A model generated the notes under the pieces. The model ran no database searches, was not told the origin of the DNA, and saw only the letters and a program-made list of their open reading frames with translations. A stretch of DNA of 22,404 bases from JBFELO01 sp041552055 (GTDB taxonomy: Bacteria; Acidobacteriota; Thermoanaerobaculia; Thermoanaerobaculales; Sulfomarinibacteraceae). The position numbers and the translations under genes are program-made. The stretch is from assembly GCA_041552055.1 (NCBI GenBank), contig JBFELO010000078.1, forward strand, positions 1 to 22,404, in the 5' to 3' direction. Below, piece by piece: positions 7,204-14,753 of this stretch (positions within the stretch are counted from its first letter, which is position 1; every line of letters starts with the position of its first letter).

Positions 7204-9015
7204 TCACCAGCCGCAGCTGCGGCCTTTGTTCTGCTCCTCGAGCCAGTCCATCAGCGGCTGGTAGTAGTCGACCATCGCGGTCGCGTCCACCTCCCGCTGC
7301 CCGGTCAGCGCCTCCAGGGCGTCCTGCCAGGGCCGGCTCCGCCCCATGTCCATCATCTGTCGCAGCCGCTCCCCGGCCACCGGGCTGCCGTAGATGGAGC
7401 ACTCGTGCAGAGGTCCTTCGAAGTCGATCGCCTCGCACAGCGCGCGGTGGAACTGATAGTGCAGCACCGCGGCCAGGAAGTACCTCGTGTACGGCGTGTT
7501 GTTGGCGATGTGGTACTTGGCGCCCGGGTCGAAGAACTCCTCGCCGCGCGGCACCGGTGGACGAACCCCCTGGTACCGCTGGCGCAGCTCCCACCAGACC
7601 GCGTTGTACTCCTCGGGCGAAATCTCGCCCGCAAACACCTGCCAGCGGTACCGGTCCACCAGCAATCCAAACGGCAGGAACGCGATCTTGTCGAGGGCGG
7701 TCTTCAGCTGCATCGCCACCACGTCACCGTCAGGCGCAGAGTCCAGGAACCCGAGCTGCACGAGGTAGGCGGGCGTGATCGAGAGTGCAAGGGTGTCCCC
7801 CAGTGCCTCGTGGAAGCCGTCGTTCGCCGAGTCCCGAAACAGCGGATCCAGCTGTCCGTACGCCCGCTGGTAGTAGTTGTGACCGAGCTCGTGGTGGACG
7901 GTGATGAAGTCCTCCGATTCGATCTCGATGCACATCTTCAGTCGCAGATCGTCGACCCAATCGATGTCCCAGGCCGAGGCGTGACAGACGACGTCCCGGT
8001 CGGCCGGTTTGACGAACAGCGACCGTTCCCAAAACGTTTCGGGCAACTCTTCGAATCCCAACGAGCTGAAGAAGCGCTCGCCGATGCGGACCATCTCGAG
8101 GGCATCCACGTCCCGCTCACGCAGCAGCGCCGTGAGGTCATAGCCCGGGTCGGCGTCGCCAGGCAGCACGAGGTCGGCGATGTGCTGCCAGTCCTGTGCC
8201 CACATGTTGCCCAGCAGATGGGCCGGGATGGGATCGTCAAGGGGTACCGCTGCCTCGCCGTACCGCTCGGCCAGCTTGAAGCGCACGTAGCAGTGGAGCT
8301 GTTCGTACAGTGGCTTCACCTGTTGCCAGATCCTGTCCACGTCGGCGGCGAACTCGTCCGGCGTCATGTCGTACTTGGAGCGCCACAACGCCCCGAGGTC
8401 GGCGAACCCGAGTTCGCGTGCACCCTCGTTCGCGATCTCGACGTAGCGCTCGAAGTCCTTCCGCATCGGCACCGAGACCGTGCGCCAGCCCTGCCAGACA
8501 TCGAGCAGCCGGTCGGGATCGCGGCTGTCGATCAGGATGTTCTCCATCTCCTCGAGCTCGAGGCAGTCGCCATCCTCGGGACAGTACTTGCCGGCACCGT
8601 ATGCGCTCTTGAGGGATGTCGTGATACGGGCCAGCTCGGCGGTCTTTGCCGCATCCGCCGGCGCCGTCAGGTTCGCCATCGTCCTCAGGATCAGCAGCTT
8701 TCGCGCCTGTTCGTAGGGCAGATCCAGATCGGTGTAGCGGGCAGCCTCCCGGGACAGCCGCGACTCCACCCCGATCTTCTCCGCCTCTGCCGCGGCAGCG
8801 ATCAGCGTGGTGTCCGGGGTGATGAAGTTGGCCCGCACCCAGGCTGCGCGCTCGGCGGTGATCCAGGCCTCGAGCGCCTCTCCCTCGGCTCTCTCGAGAA
8901 ACGTGGTGCCGTCTCCGCTCGAGGGGGCACGTCGAGAATCACAGGCCGCCAGAGCGGCCACGATGATCGTTGCCAGTGCGGAGACGACGACACGAGACGA
9001 TGCGGAACCTTGCAT
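7204..9015 (-). CDS. M2 family (ACE-like) peptidyl-dipeptidase, lipoprotein
   Basis: 603 residues, starting at the ATG at 9015 with GGGAGGT upstream. The open frame continues further, but that stretch is a hexamer repeat and not protein-like. The signal sequence ends in a good lipobox (ALAAC, Cys about 24), so it should be a lipid-anchored envelope protein. The gluzincin site is complete: H375-E376-L-G-H379 and E403 in NDGFHEALGD. The 24-residue step from the second His to Glu is the same as in angiotensin-converting enzyme. Other M2 signatures are WDIDWVDDLRLKMC, HELGHNYYQ and, near the C-terminus, TPYTRYFLAAVLHYQFHRALCEA. M2 enzymes release dipeptides from the C-termini of oligopeptides, which matches the POT-type di/tripeptide carrier at 13187-14680. 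The length is typical of bacterial single-domain M2 enzymes. Confidence 0.96.
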   Translation of the reverse strand: MQGSASSRVVVSALATIIVAALAACDSRRAPSSGDGTTFLERAEGEALEAWITAERAAWVRANFITPDTTLIAAAAEAEKIGVESRLSREAARYTDLDLPYEQARKLLILRTMANLTAPADAAKTAELARITTSLKSAYGAGKYCPEDGDCLELEEMENILIDSRDPDRLLDVWQGWRTVSVPMRKDFERYVEIANEGARELGFADLGALWRSKYDMTPDEFAADVDRIWQQVKPLYEQLHCYVRFKLAERYGEAAVPLDDPIPAHLLGNMWAQDWQHIADLVLPGDADPGYDLTALLRERDVDALEMVRIGERFFSSLGFEELPETFWERSLFVKPADRDVVCHASAWDIDWVDDLRLKMCIEIESEDFITVHHELGHNYYQRAYGQLDPLFRDSANDGFHEALGDTLALSITPAYLVQLGFLDSAPDGDVVAMQLKTALDKIAFLPFGLLVDRYRWQVFAGEISPEEYNAVWWELRQRYQGVRPPVPRGEEFFDPGAKYHIANNTPYTRYFLAAVLHYQFHRALCEAIDFEGPLHECSIYGSPVAGERLRQMMDMGRSRPWQDALEALTGQREVDATAMVDYYQPLMDWLEEQNKGRSCGW

Positions 9016-9071
9016 GACCACCTCCCGGAAGGGCAATTGTACCGACACCGCTGACCACTCACTCGCGAAAC

Positions 9072-9107
9072 CCGTAACCGTATCCGTCTCCGTCTCCGTC
9101 TCCGATC
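9072..9107. repeat. CCGTnn hexamer array 1 (36 bp)
   Basis: Six hexamers: CCGTAA, CCGTAT, three CCGTCT and a closing CCGATC. The inverted partner CGGAGACGG lies at 9128-9136 and pairs perfectly with CCGTCTCCG at 9096-9104 across a 23-base loop. It sits in the divergent region between the M2 and FAD oxidoreductase genes. Two similar arrays occur in this window. Confidence 0.85.
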
Positions 9108-9170
9108 CCCACGCGTGCTGCCGGGCACGGAGACGGGCACCCACCGACTCACCTGTAACGGCGTGAGCGG

Positions 9171-9244
9171 CGACACCTCGGTGGTATGATCCGACCCGAA
9201 GCGGATCAAGCGGAATCCTCGTCGAGAGTGACACCGAGGTGTCG
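9171..9244. promoter_or_regulatory. 13-bp inverted repeat with nested hairpin before the FAD oxidoreductase gene
   Basis: CGACACCTCGGTG (9171-9183) and CACCGAGGTGTCG (9232-9244) are perfectly complementary. Between them is a second perfect hairpin, GATCCG (9188-9193) with CGGATC (9202-9207). A possible -10 element TATGAT lies at 9185-9190. The left arm is also complementary to GAGGTGTC at 9277-9284, which includes the ribosome binding site of the next gene. It could be an RNA switch or a pair of regulator sites. Confidence 0.55.
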
Positions 9245-9286
9245 ATTCGAGAGTAGTCCAGCGACGAGATCGCGTGGAGGTGTCCC

Positions 9287-10657
9287 ATGACCGACGACTT
9301 CCGCGACAAGAGCTACTGGCTGACGACCCGGGAGTACGAGCCTGGAACCACGCTCGAAGGCGCGCACGAGGTGGACGTGGCGATCGTGGGTGGTGGATTC
9401 ACCGGCCTGTCTGCGGCCCATCACCTCAAACGGGCGGATCCGGACCTGACGATCGCGTTGCTCGAGTCGCAGGTCATCGGGTTCGGCGCGAGCGGGCGCA
9501 ACGGCGGCTTCAACATGACCCTGTTCGGTCTCACCCTGTCGATCACGGCGCTCCGATTCGGCAAGGATGGCGCGCGCGAGGCGCACCTCTACATGGAACG
9601 GGCGGTCGACACCACGCACGACCTGATCACCGACCTCGCGATCGAGTGCGACTACGAGCATCCCGGTTTTCTCCGCGTCGCCACGTCTGAGAAGTACCGC
9701 GACCGGATACTACACGAGATCGACGTCGCGCATTCCCTCGGATTCGAGGGCATCGAGTGGATCGGGCGCGAGGAGGTCCAGGGACGGGTGGCGAGTCCGC
9801 TGTACCTCGGCGCCTGGTGGGAACCTCGCTGTGGCCTGTTGAACCCTGCCAAGCTGAGTTGGGGCTGGAAAGACGTCGTCGTCGGACAGGGTGTGCAGGT
9901 GTTCGAGGGCACCCCAGTGGTCGAAATGGAGCGCTCCGGAGACGGGATCCGGCTGGACACCCCCCATGGCCGCGTGCTTGCCGACAAGGTGGTGCTCGCG
10001 ACCAACGCCTACTCACACCTCATACCGCAGCTGAAACGAAAACAGGTCCCGGCGTGGACTCACATCGTGCTGACCCAACCGATTGTCGACGAACCGCTCG
10101 ATGCGATCGGCTGGCGAGGACGGGAGGGTATCGAGGACGCGCGCAACCTGGTCCACTACTACCGTCTGACCGCCGACAATCGGCTCCTGATGGGGGGGCG
10201 GGACGTGTCCATCCGGTACGGCGCCGACATGGAGGGTGACCTGAACGATCAGGTGTTTTCCGACCTCGAGCGGGACGTGATTCAGACCTTTCCGTCCCTC
10301 GGCGGCATCGACTTCACCCACCGCTGGGGCGGACCCGTGTCGGTCACCCTGGACATGGCTCCGGCACTCGGTTTTCTCGGCGATGAGCGCGTGGTGTACA
10401 GCCTCGGATGTATGGGCCACGGCGTCAGCATCACCCACCTCAACGGCGCGACAGTCGCCGACCTGATCCTGGGCAGGAAGACCGATCTGACCGACGTGTT
10501 CTTCGTCAACAGGCGCACGCTTCCGTGGCCGCCCGAACCGATCCGCACGCTGGCCGCACAGGCCATCCGCGGCTACATGCGGTGGGAGGACCGTCGCTTC
10601 GACCCCGCCCGTCCCACTAACGCCTCGATAACCCCCCCCGAATCGGTCACCGTTTGA
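9287..10657 (+). CDS. FAD-dependent amine/amino-acid oxidoreductase (DAO, PuuB/DadA-like)
   Basis: 456 residues with GGAGGTGTCCC before the ATG. The Rossmann FAD site is near the N-terminus: VDVAIVGGGFTGLSAAHHL (Gly35, Gly37, Gly40), closed by Glu60 at the end of strand 2. It is followed by GFGASGRNGGF, the ASGRNGG loop typical of gamma-glutamylputrescine oxidase-type and other DAO-family enzymes. The C-terminal part has HRWGGPVSVTLDMAPALGFLGDERVVYSLGCMGHGVSITHLNG, the second FAD-contacting region. There is no signal peptide, so it is probably cytoplasmic. The family oxidises an amine or amino acid to the imine, passing electrons to oxygen or the respiratory chain. The substrate cannot be read from the sequence. 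Its place among peptidases suggests amino-acid or amine catabolism (inference). The leader carries striking inverted repeats. Confidence 0.93.
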   Translation: MTDDFRDKSYWLTTREYEPGTTLEGAHEVDVAIVGGGFTGLSAAHHLKRADPDLTIALLESQVIGFGASGRNGGFNMTLFGLTLSITALRFGKDGAREAHLYMERAVDTTHDLITDLAIECDYEHPGFLRVATSEKYRDRILHEIDVAHSLGFEGIEWIGREEVQGRVASPLYLGAWWEPRCGLLNPAKLSWGWKDVVVGQGVQVFEGTPVVEMERSGDGIRLDTPHGRVLADKVVLATNAYSHLIPQLKRKQVPAWTHIVLTQPIVDEPLDAIGWRGREGIEDARNLVHYYRLTADNRLLMGGRDVSIRYGADMEGDLNDQVFSDLERDVIQTFPSLGGIDFTHRWGGPVSVTLDMAPALGFLGDERVVYSLGCMGHGVSITHLNGATVADLILGRKTDLTDVFFVNRRTLPWPPEPIRTLAAQAIRGYMRWEDRRFDPARPTNASITPPESVTV

Positions 10658-10699
10658 CACAGCGGGAGGCGAGACGCTCACATCGGCGATCGCATCCTC

Positions 10700-10735
10700 C
10701 CGTCTCCGTATCCGTCTCCGTATCCGTGCCCGATT
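10700..10735. repeat. CCGTnn hexamer array 2 (36 bp)
   Basis: Six hexamers: CCGTCT, CCGTAT, CCGTCT, CCGTAT, CCGTGC and closing CCGATT. The inverted partner GATACGGA at 10764-10771 pairs with TCCGTATC at 10717-10724. The array lies between the FAD oxidoreductase and DUF885 genes, both on the plus strand. Confidence 0.85.
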
Positions 10736-10751
10736 TCGCCCGTACGGCACA

Positions 10752-10866
10752 ACAGCGGGCCCCGATACGGACGCGGGGGCGGCCCGTGTTTCTGCTGTCG
10801 TATCCGCTCCATCCGGCGGGCGCCGGAATCGTCGCGTGGTGTAGGATCGGGAGACCCCCGAGGGGT
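10752..10866. promoter_or_regulatory. Cluster of inverted repeats upstream of the DUF885 gene
   Basis: ACAGC+GGGCC (10752-10761) can pair with GGCCC (10781-10785) and GCTGT (10794-10798). CCGGCG/CGCCGG lies at 10813-10826. ACCCC/GGGGT with a 3-base loop lies at 10854-10866, about 25 bases before the start codon. Together these suggest a structured leader or a terminator for the upstream gene. No T-run is present. Confidence 0.35.
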
Positions 10867-10891
10867 TAACACCGAGACCCGGAGAGCCTCG

Positions 10892-12655
10892 ATGACTCGA
10901 ACCAACACGATTGCCGTTATCGCCCTCTGTCTGCCTGTCCTGACGTGCGTACAGCACCACGACCCGACAACCGACCTCCACAACCTCTTCGACGAGGCCT
11001 GGGAGTTCACCATGCAGGAGTTCCCGACGTTCGCGACCGCAGTGGGCGACCACCGCTTCGACGACCGCCTGACGTCGGCAACGATCGAGGACGAGGCACG
11101 GCGTGCGGCCTACTGGCGCGACGTCCTCGCCCGGCTCGAGACCATCGATCGATCAGAAATGGGCGACGACGATCGGATCAACTACGTCGTGTTCGAGCGT
11201 GAGATCCGCGACCGGTTGGCCAGCTTCGAGTTCGAGGAGTACCTGATCCCGATCACCAACGACAGCGGATTCCACAGCGGTTATCCATTTCTGGCGGACC
11301 TGGCGCCGCTGCGCACGACCAGGGACTTCGAGAACTACATCGCCCGGCTGAACGCAGTTCCCCTCGCCATCGATCAACACATCAACCTGATGCGCCAGGG
11401 CCTGATCACAGGCCACGTCCAGCCGCAGGTGATTCTGCAGGATTACGAGACCACCATCGAACCGCACGTCGTCGATGATGTCAGCGAGAGCGTCTTCTGG
11501 AGGTCCTTCTCGAACTTCCCCCACTCGGTTCCCGAGGCCGAGCGCGAACGGCTGCGCCGGGCCGGTGCAGAGGCGATCGAGGACGGCGTCGTCCCGGCCT
11601 ACCGCCGATTCCTCGAGTTCTTGGTCGACGAGTACAGGCCGAATGCCCGCACATCGATCGGTGCATCCGAGCTACCCAACGGCCGTGCGCGCTACGCCTG
11701 GTTGGTCCGCCACCACACCACGCTCGACCTTTCGCCGGAGGAGGTCCACAGGGTCGGCCTCGACGAGGTGGCCCGGATTCGCGCCGAGATGCAGGGGATC
11801 ATCGACGAGGTCGGGTTCGAGGGAGATTTCGCGGCGTTTCTGGAGTTCCTCCGCGGCGACCCTCAGTTCTTCGCAACCTCGCCCGAGGACTACATCAGGG
11901 AGGCGCGCGACATCGCCAAGCGCATGGACGCCAATCTCCCCTCTCTGTTCAAGACGCTTCCCAGGCAGCCCTACGGGGTGAAACCGGTACCCGATCACCT
12001 GGCTCCCAAGTACACGTCCGGGCGGTACTACGGGGCACCGCTCGAGAGCACCCGCGCCGGCACCTACTGGGTCAACACCTATGCCCTCGAGAGCCGACCC
12101 CTGTGGGCGCTCACATCCCTGACCCTGCACGAGGCTGTACCGGGCCATCACCTGCAGGGAGCGCTCGCCAAGGAGCTCGACGAGCTCCCCGATTTCCGGC
12201 GCTACTCCTACGTCAACGCCTACGGCGAGGGCTGGGGGCTGTACTCGGAGTGGCTCGGAATCGAGGCCGGGATGTACGACACGCCCTACGAGCACTTCGG
12301 TCGGCTCACCTACGAGATGTGGCGCGCCTGCCGCCTCGTCGTGGACACCGGCATTCACGCGCTGGGCTGGTCCCGTCAGCAGGCCATGGAATTCATGGCC
12401 GCGAACACCGCGCTCTCACGACACGAGATCACCACCGAGACCGACCGCTACATCTCGTGGCCGGGCCAGGCACTGGCCTACAAGATGGGCGAGATCACGA
12501 TCCGCCGGCTGCGCCTCGAGGCGGAACGGGCCCTGGGCGAGCGTTTCGACGTGCGTGATTTCCACGACGTGATCCTGCTCTCCGGCCCGGTGCCGCTCGA
12601 CGTCCTCGAGGGGCAGGTCCGCGACTGGATTGGCGAGAACACCGCTGGCGATTGA
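10892..12655 (+). CDS. DUF885 family putative metallopeptidase, lipoprotein
   Basis: 587 residues, starting at an ATG after GGAGAGCCTCG. The N-terminus is a short signal with Cys19 (PVLTC), so it is probably a lipoprotein. The DUF885 signature LHEAVPGHHLQ is present (His413, Glu414, His419, His420), followed by YVNAYGEGWGLYSEWLG with Glu446 as the likely third metal ligand. Further conserved stretches are YYGAPLESTRAGTYWVNTY, TYEMWRACRLVVDTGIHALGWSRQQAMEFM and SWPGQALAYKMGEITIRRLR. The family is widespread in proteobacterial and acidobacterial secretomes and is thought to be zinc-dependent peptidases acting on small peptides; few members have been characterised. Full family length. It lies downstream of the FAD oxidoreductase but is separated by 234 bases containing a hexamer array, so separate transcription is likely. 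Confidence 0.93.
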   Translation: MTRTNTIAVIALCLPVLTCVQHHDPTTDLHNLFDEAWEFTMQEFPTFATAVGDHRFDDRLTSATIEDEARRAAYWRDVLARLETIDRSEMGDDDRINYVVFEREIRDRLASFEFEEYLIPITNDSGFHSGYPFLADLAPLRTTRDFENYIARLNAVPLAIDQHINLMRQGLITGHVQPQVILQDYETTIEPHVVDDVSESVFWRSFSNFPHSVPEAERERLRRAGAEAIEDGVVPAYRRFLEFLVDEYRPNARTSIGASELPNGRARYAWLVRHHTTLDLSPEEVHRVGLDEVARIRAEMQGIIDEVGFEGDFAAFLEFLRGDPQFFATSPEDYIREARDIAKRMDANLPSLFKTLPRQPYGVKPVPDHLAPKYTSGRYYGAPLESTRAGTYWVNTYALESRPLWALTSLTLHEAVPGHHLQGALAKELDELPDFRRYSYVNAYGEGWGLYSEWLGIEAGMYDTPYEHFGRLTYEMWRACRLVVDTGIHALGWSRQQAMEFMAANTALSRHEITTETDRYISWPGQALAYKMGEITIRRLRLEAERALGERFDVRDFHDVILLSGPVPLDVLEGQVRDWIGENTAGD

Positions 12656-12662
12656 CTCGCCT

Positions 12663-12679
12663 CTCACCATTGCGGTGAG
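12663..12679 (+). terminator. Hairpin just after the DUF885 stop codon
   Basis: CTCACC/GGTGAG form a perfect 6-bp stem with a 5-base loop, 7 bases past the stop. No T-run follows, so it may be a weak or factor-assisted terminator or a 3'-end stabiliser. Confidence 0.35.
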
Positions 12680-12796
12680 CCTGGTTGGTCAGACTTTCAT
12701 GATCTGCTACATTCTGCGCCAGTCCTGCTCCAACCACGGTCCGGAATGACGGCGTCCGCGTTCGCAACGTCGTCGAATCAAAGGAGGGAGTTCGAG

Positions 12797-13186
12797 ATGA
12801 CCACCGAGCTGTTTTATCTGGCCCTGGTGACCACTCTCACGGCGGTGATGTGGATTCCATACATCCTGAACATGATCATCGTCAGAGGCATCGCAGACGC
12901 CGTCGGTTACCCGGAGGATCCGAAGCCGATGGCCCTGTGGGCACTGCGCATGAAGGCCGCGCACGCCAACGCGGTGGAGAACCTGGTGGTGTTCGCGGCC
13001 CTGGTGCTCGTCGCGCACGCGGTGGGCGCCAACAACGGCTGCACCGCTGCGGCGGCCGCCGTGTACTTCTGGGCACGCATCGTGCACTTCTTCGCGTACA
13101 CGGCCAGGGTCCCCTGGGTACGGACTCTCGCATTCGCCGTAGGATGGGTCGCCCAGATCGCCTTTGCCTGGCAGATTCTTACGTGA
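12797..13186 (+). CDS. MAPEG family membrane protein
   Basis: 129 residues, starting at the ATG at 12797 with AAGGAGG ten bases upstream. An upstream in-frame start at 12746 lacks such a site. Four hydrophobic segments are visible: about residues 5-28, 60-78, 82-100 and 108-126. The pattern RMKAAHANAVENLVVFAALVLVAHAVG, with Asn and Glu in helix 2, and the AxxYFWARIVHFFAYTARVPWVRTLAF region are characteristic of bacterial MAPEG proteins (membrane-associated proteins in eicosanoid and glutathione metabolism). Bacterial members are trimeric inner-membrane proteins, some with glutathione transferase or peroxidase activity; most are uncharacterised. Its stop codon directly abuts the stop codon of the convergent POT transporter gene. 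Confidence 0.93.
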   Translation: MTTELFYLALVTTLTAVMWIPYILNMIIVRGIADAVGYPEDPKPMALWALRMKAAHANAVENLVVFAALVLVAHAVGANNGCTAAAAAVYFWARIVHFFAYTARVPWVRTLAFAVGWVAQIAFAWQILT

Positions 13187-14680
13187 TCATCGAACGCCAC
13201 CCATGAGGTGACGGATCGGTCGGCTCAGCGCCGCCAGCACGAGCCCGGCGGCAATCGTCGTGCCCGCCACGATGCCGAACAGTTGCCACAGCGGCATCGC
13301 CTCGTACAAGCCCGCAACCCGGCCGCCGATGTAGTTGCCGACGGCTGCGGCCAGGAACCACACCCCCATCATGAGGCCGGCCACCCGGGCCGGTGCGAGC
13401 TTGGTGACGGTGCTCAGGCCGACCGGGCTCAGGCACATCTCCCCGACCACGTGCAAGAAGTACGTGGTCAGGAGCCAGCCCGGCCCGACCTTGGCGCCCC
13501 CGACACCGAGCCAGGCAGCCGCCACCATGACGACGAACCCCAGGCCCACGAAAACCAGGCCGAGACTGAACTTGACCGGGCTCGAAGGCTGGCGGTTGCC
13601 GAGCCGCACCCACAGCCACGCGAAGAGCGGCGCCTGCAGGATGACGAAGAGGGCCGGCACCCACTGGAACCACGATGCCGGAAACTCGTACCCGAACAAC
13701 TGCCGATCGGTCACGTCGCGGGCGAAGAGGTTGAGCGACGATCCCGCCTGCTCGTAGGCGCCCCAGAAGAACGAAGCCGCTATGAATAGCACCAGGATGG
13801 CCACCAGACGTTTGCGCTCGACCGGCGTCCAGCTGACGCCGAGCAACAACCAGGCGAAGAATCCCACGGTGATGGCCAGCAGAACGACACCGAACGAGTC
13901 GGCGACGCCCTCCGGTGTCAAGCGGATCACTCCTGCGGCCGTCAACGCGACCACGGCGAGAACGGCTGCTGCGAGCGCGACGACTCCGATCCGGAGCCGG
14001 CGTCTCTGCGTCGCCAACGCCTCCGGGTCGTCCGGGACCACCGGACGCAGGCCGGCATCACCGAGGTGTCTGCCCCCGAGGACGTACTGGACGAGGCCGA
14101 GACACATCCCGATGCCGGCAACCCCGAATCCGAGGTGCCAGTCGATCTTCTCCCCGATGAAGCCACAGATCAAAGGGGCGGCAAAGGCTCCGATGTTGAT
14201 TCCCATGTAGAAGATCGAGAAACCGGCATCGCGCCTTTCGTCACGCTCCTCGTAGAGCTGCCCCACGATGGCACTGACGTTGGGCTTGAGGAGGCCCGTG
14301 CCCAGGATGATCAGCGCGAGCCCCGGGTAGAAAGCAGCGGTGTGTGGGATCGCGAGCGTGAACTGCCCCGCAGCGATCGCGACCCCGCCCCAGAACACTG
14401 CCCTGCGCTGGCCGATGAACCGATCGGCGATCCAGCCACCCGGCAACCCGACCAGGTAGACCAGGGAGGTGTATAGAGCGTACACCGCGCCGGCGGTGGC
14501 GACACTGTACGACATGCCTCCACGGGAGACCTCGGCGGTCATGAAGAGGATGAGCAGGGCCCGCATCCCGTAATAGCTGAAGCGCTCCCACATCTCGGTG
14601 AAAAACAGCGTGGCGAGACCCCGTGGGTGACCGAAGAAGCTCCGATCGGAGGTGGGGGCCGTCATCGTATGATCATTCAT
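13187..14680 (-). CDS. POT/PTR2 family proton-coupled peptide transporter
   Basis: 497 residues. The diagnostic motif in helix 1, E29-x-x-E32-R33-F-S-Y-Y-G, is intact; in characterised POTs these residues couple proton and peptide movement. The two PTR2 signatures are also visible: GGWIADRFIGQRRAVFWGG followed by GTGLLKPNVSAIVGQLY, and DAGFSIFYMGINIGAFAAPLICG. The rest is hydrophobic segments consistent with 14 helices, and LHVVGEMCLSPVGLSTVTKLAP matches the conserved late helix containing a Glu. The protein should import di- and tripeptides across the inner membrane. The start at 14680 lacks an obvious Shine-Dalgarno, and a second ATG lies 5 codons in. This gene connects the neighbouring envelope peptidases to uptake (inference). 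The carrier type is well supported; exact substrate range is not. Confidence 0.95.
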   Translation of the reverse strand: MNDHTMTAPTSDRSFFGHPRGLATLFFTEMWERFSYYGMRALLILFMTAEVSRGGMSYSVATAGAVYALYTSLVYLVGLPGGWIADRFIGQRRAVFWGGVAIAAGQFTLAIPHTAAFYPGLALIILGTGLLKPNVSAIVGQLYEERDERRDAGFSIFYMGINIGAFAAPLICGFIGEKIDWHLGFGVAGIGMCLGLVQYVLGGRHLGDAGLRPVVPDDPEALATQRRRLRIGVVALAAAVLAVVALTAAGVIRLTPEGVADSFGVVLLAITVGFFAWLLLGVSWTPVERKRLVAILVLFIAASFFWGAYEQAGSSLNLFARDVTDRQLFGYEFPASWFQWVPALFVILQAPLFAWLWVRLGNRQPSSPVKFSLGLVFVGLGFVVMVAAAWLGVGGAKVGPGWLLTTYFLHVVGEMCLSPVGLSTVTKLAPARVAGLMMGVWFLAAAVGNYIGGRVAGLYEAMPLWQLFGIVAGTTIAAGLVLAALSRPIRHLMGGVR

Positions 14681-14753
14681 GGCGGGTCATCATAGCCGAG
14701 CCGGCTCCGCTGGCGCAGCATCGCGACGTCATCGCCCTCGCAGGAGCGAGCCG

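Noticed and set aside
7030..9054. Plus-strand open frame of 674 codons opposite the M2 peptidase
   Set aside because: It mirrors the M2 gene, whose complete HELGH...E site and lipobox settle the coding strand.
9016..9309. N-terminal extension of the M2 peptidase through the hexamer array (SETETETD-like peptide)
   Set aside because: The peptide is the translation of the DNA repeat. The start at 9015 has a ribosome binding site and begins a proper lipoprotein signal.
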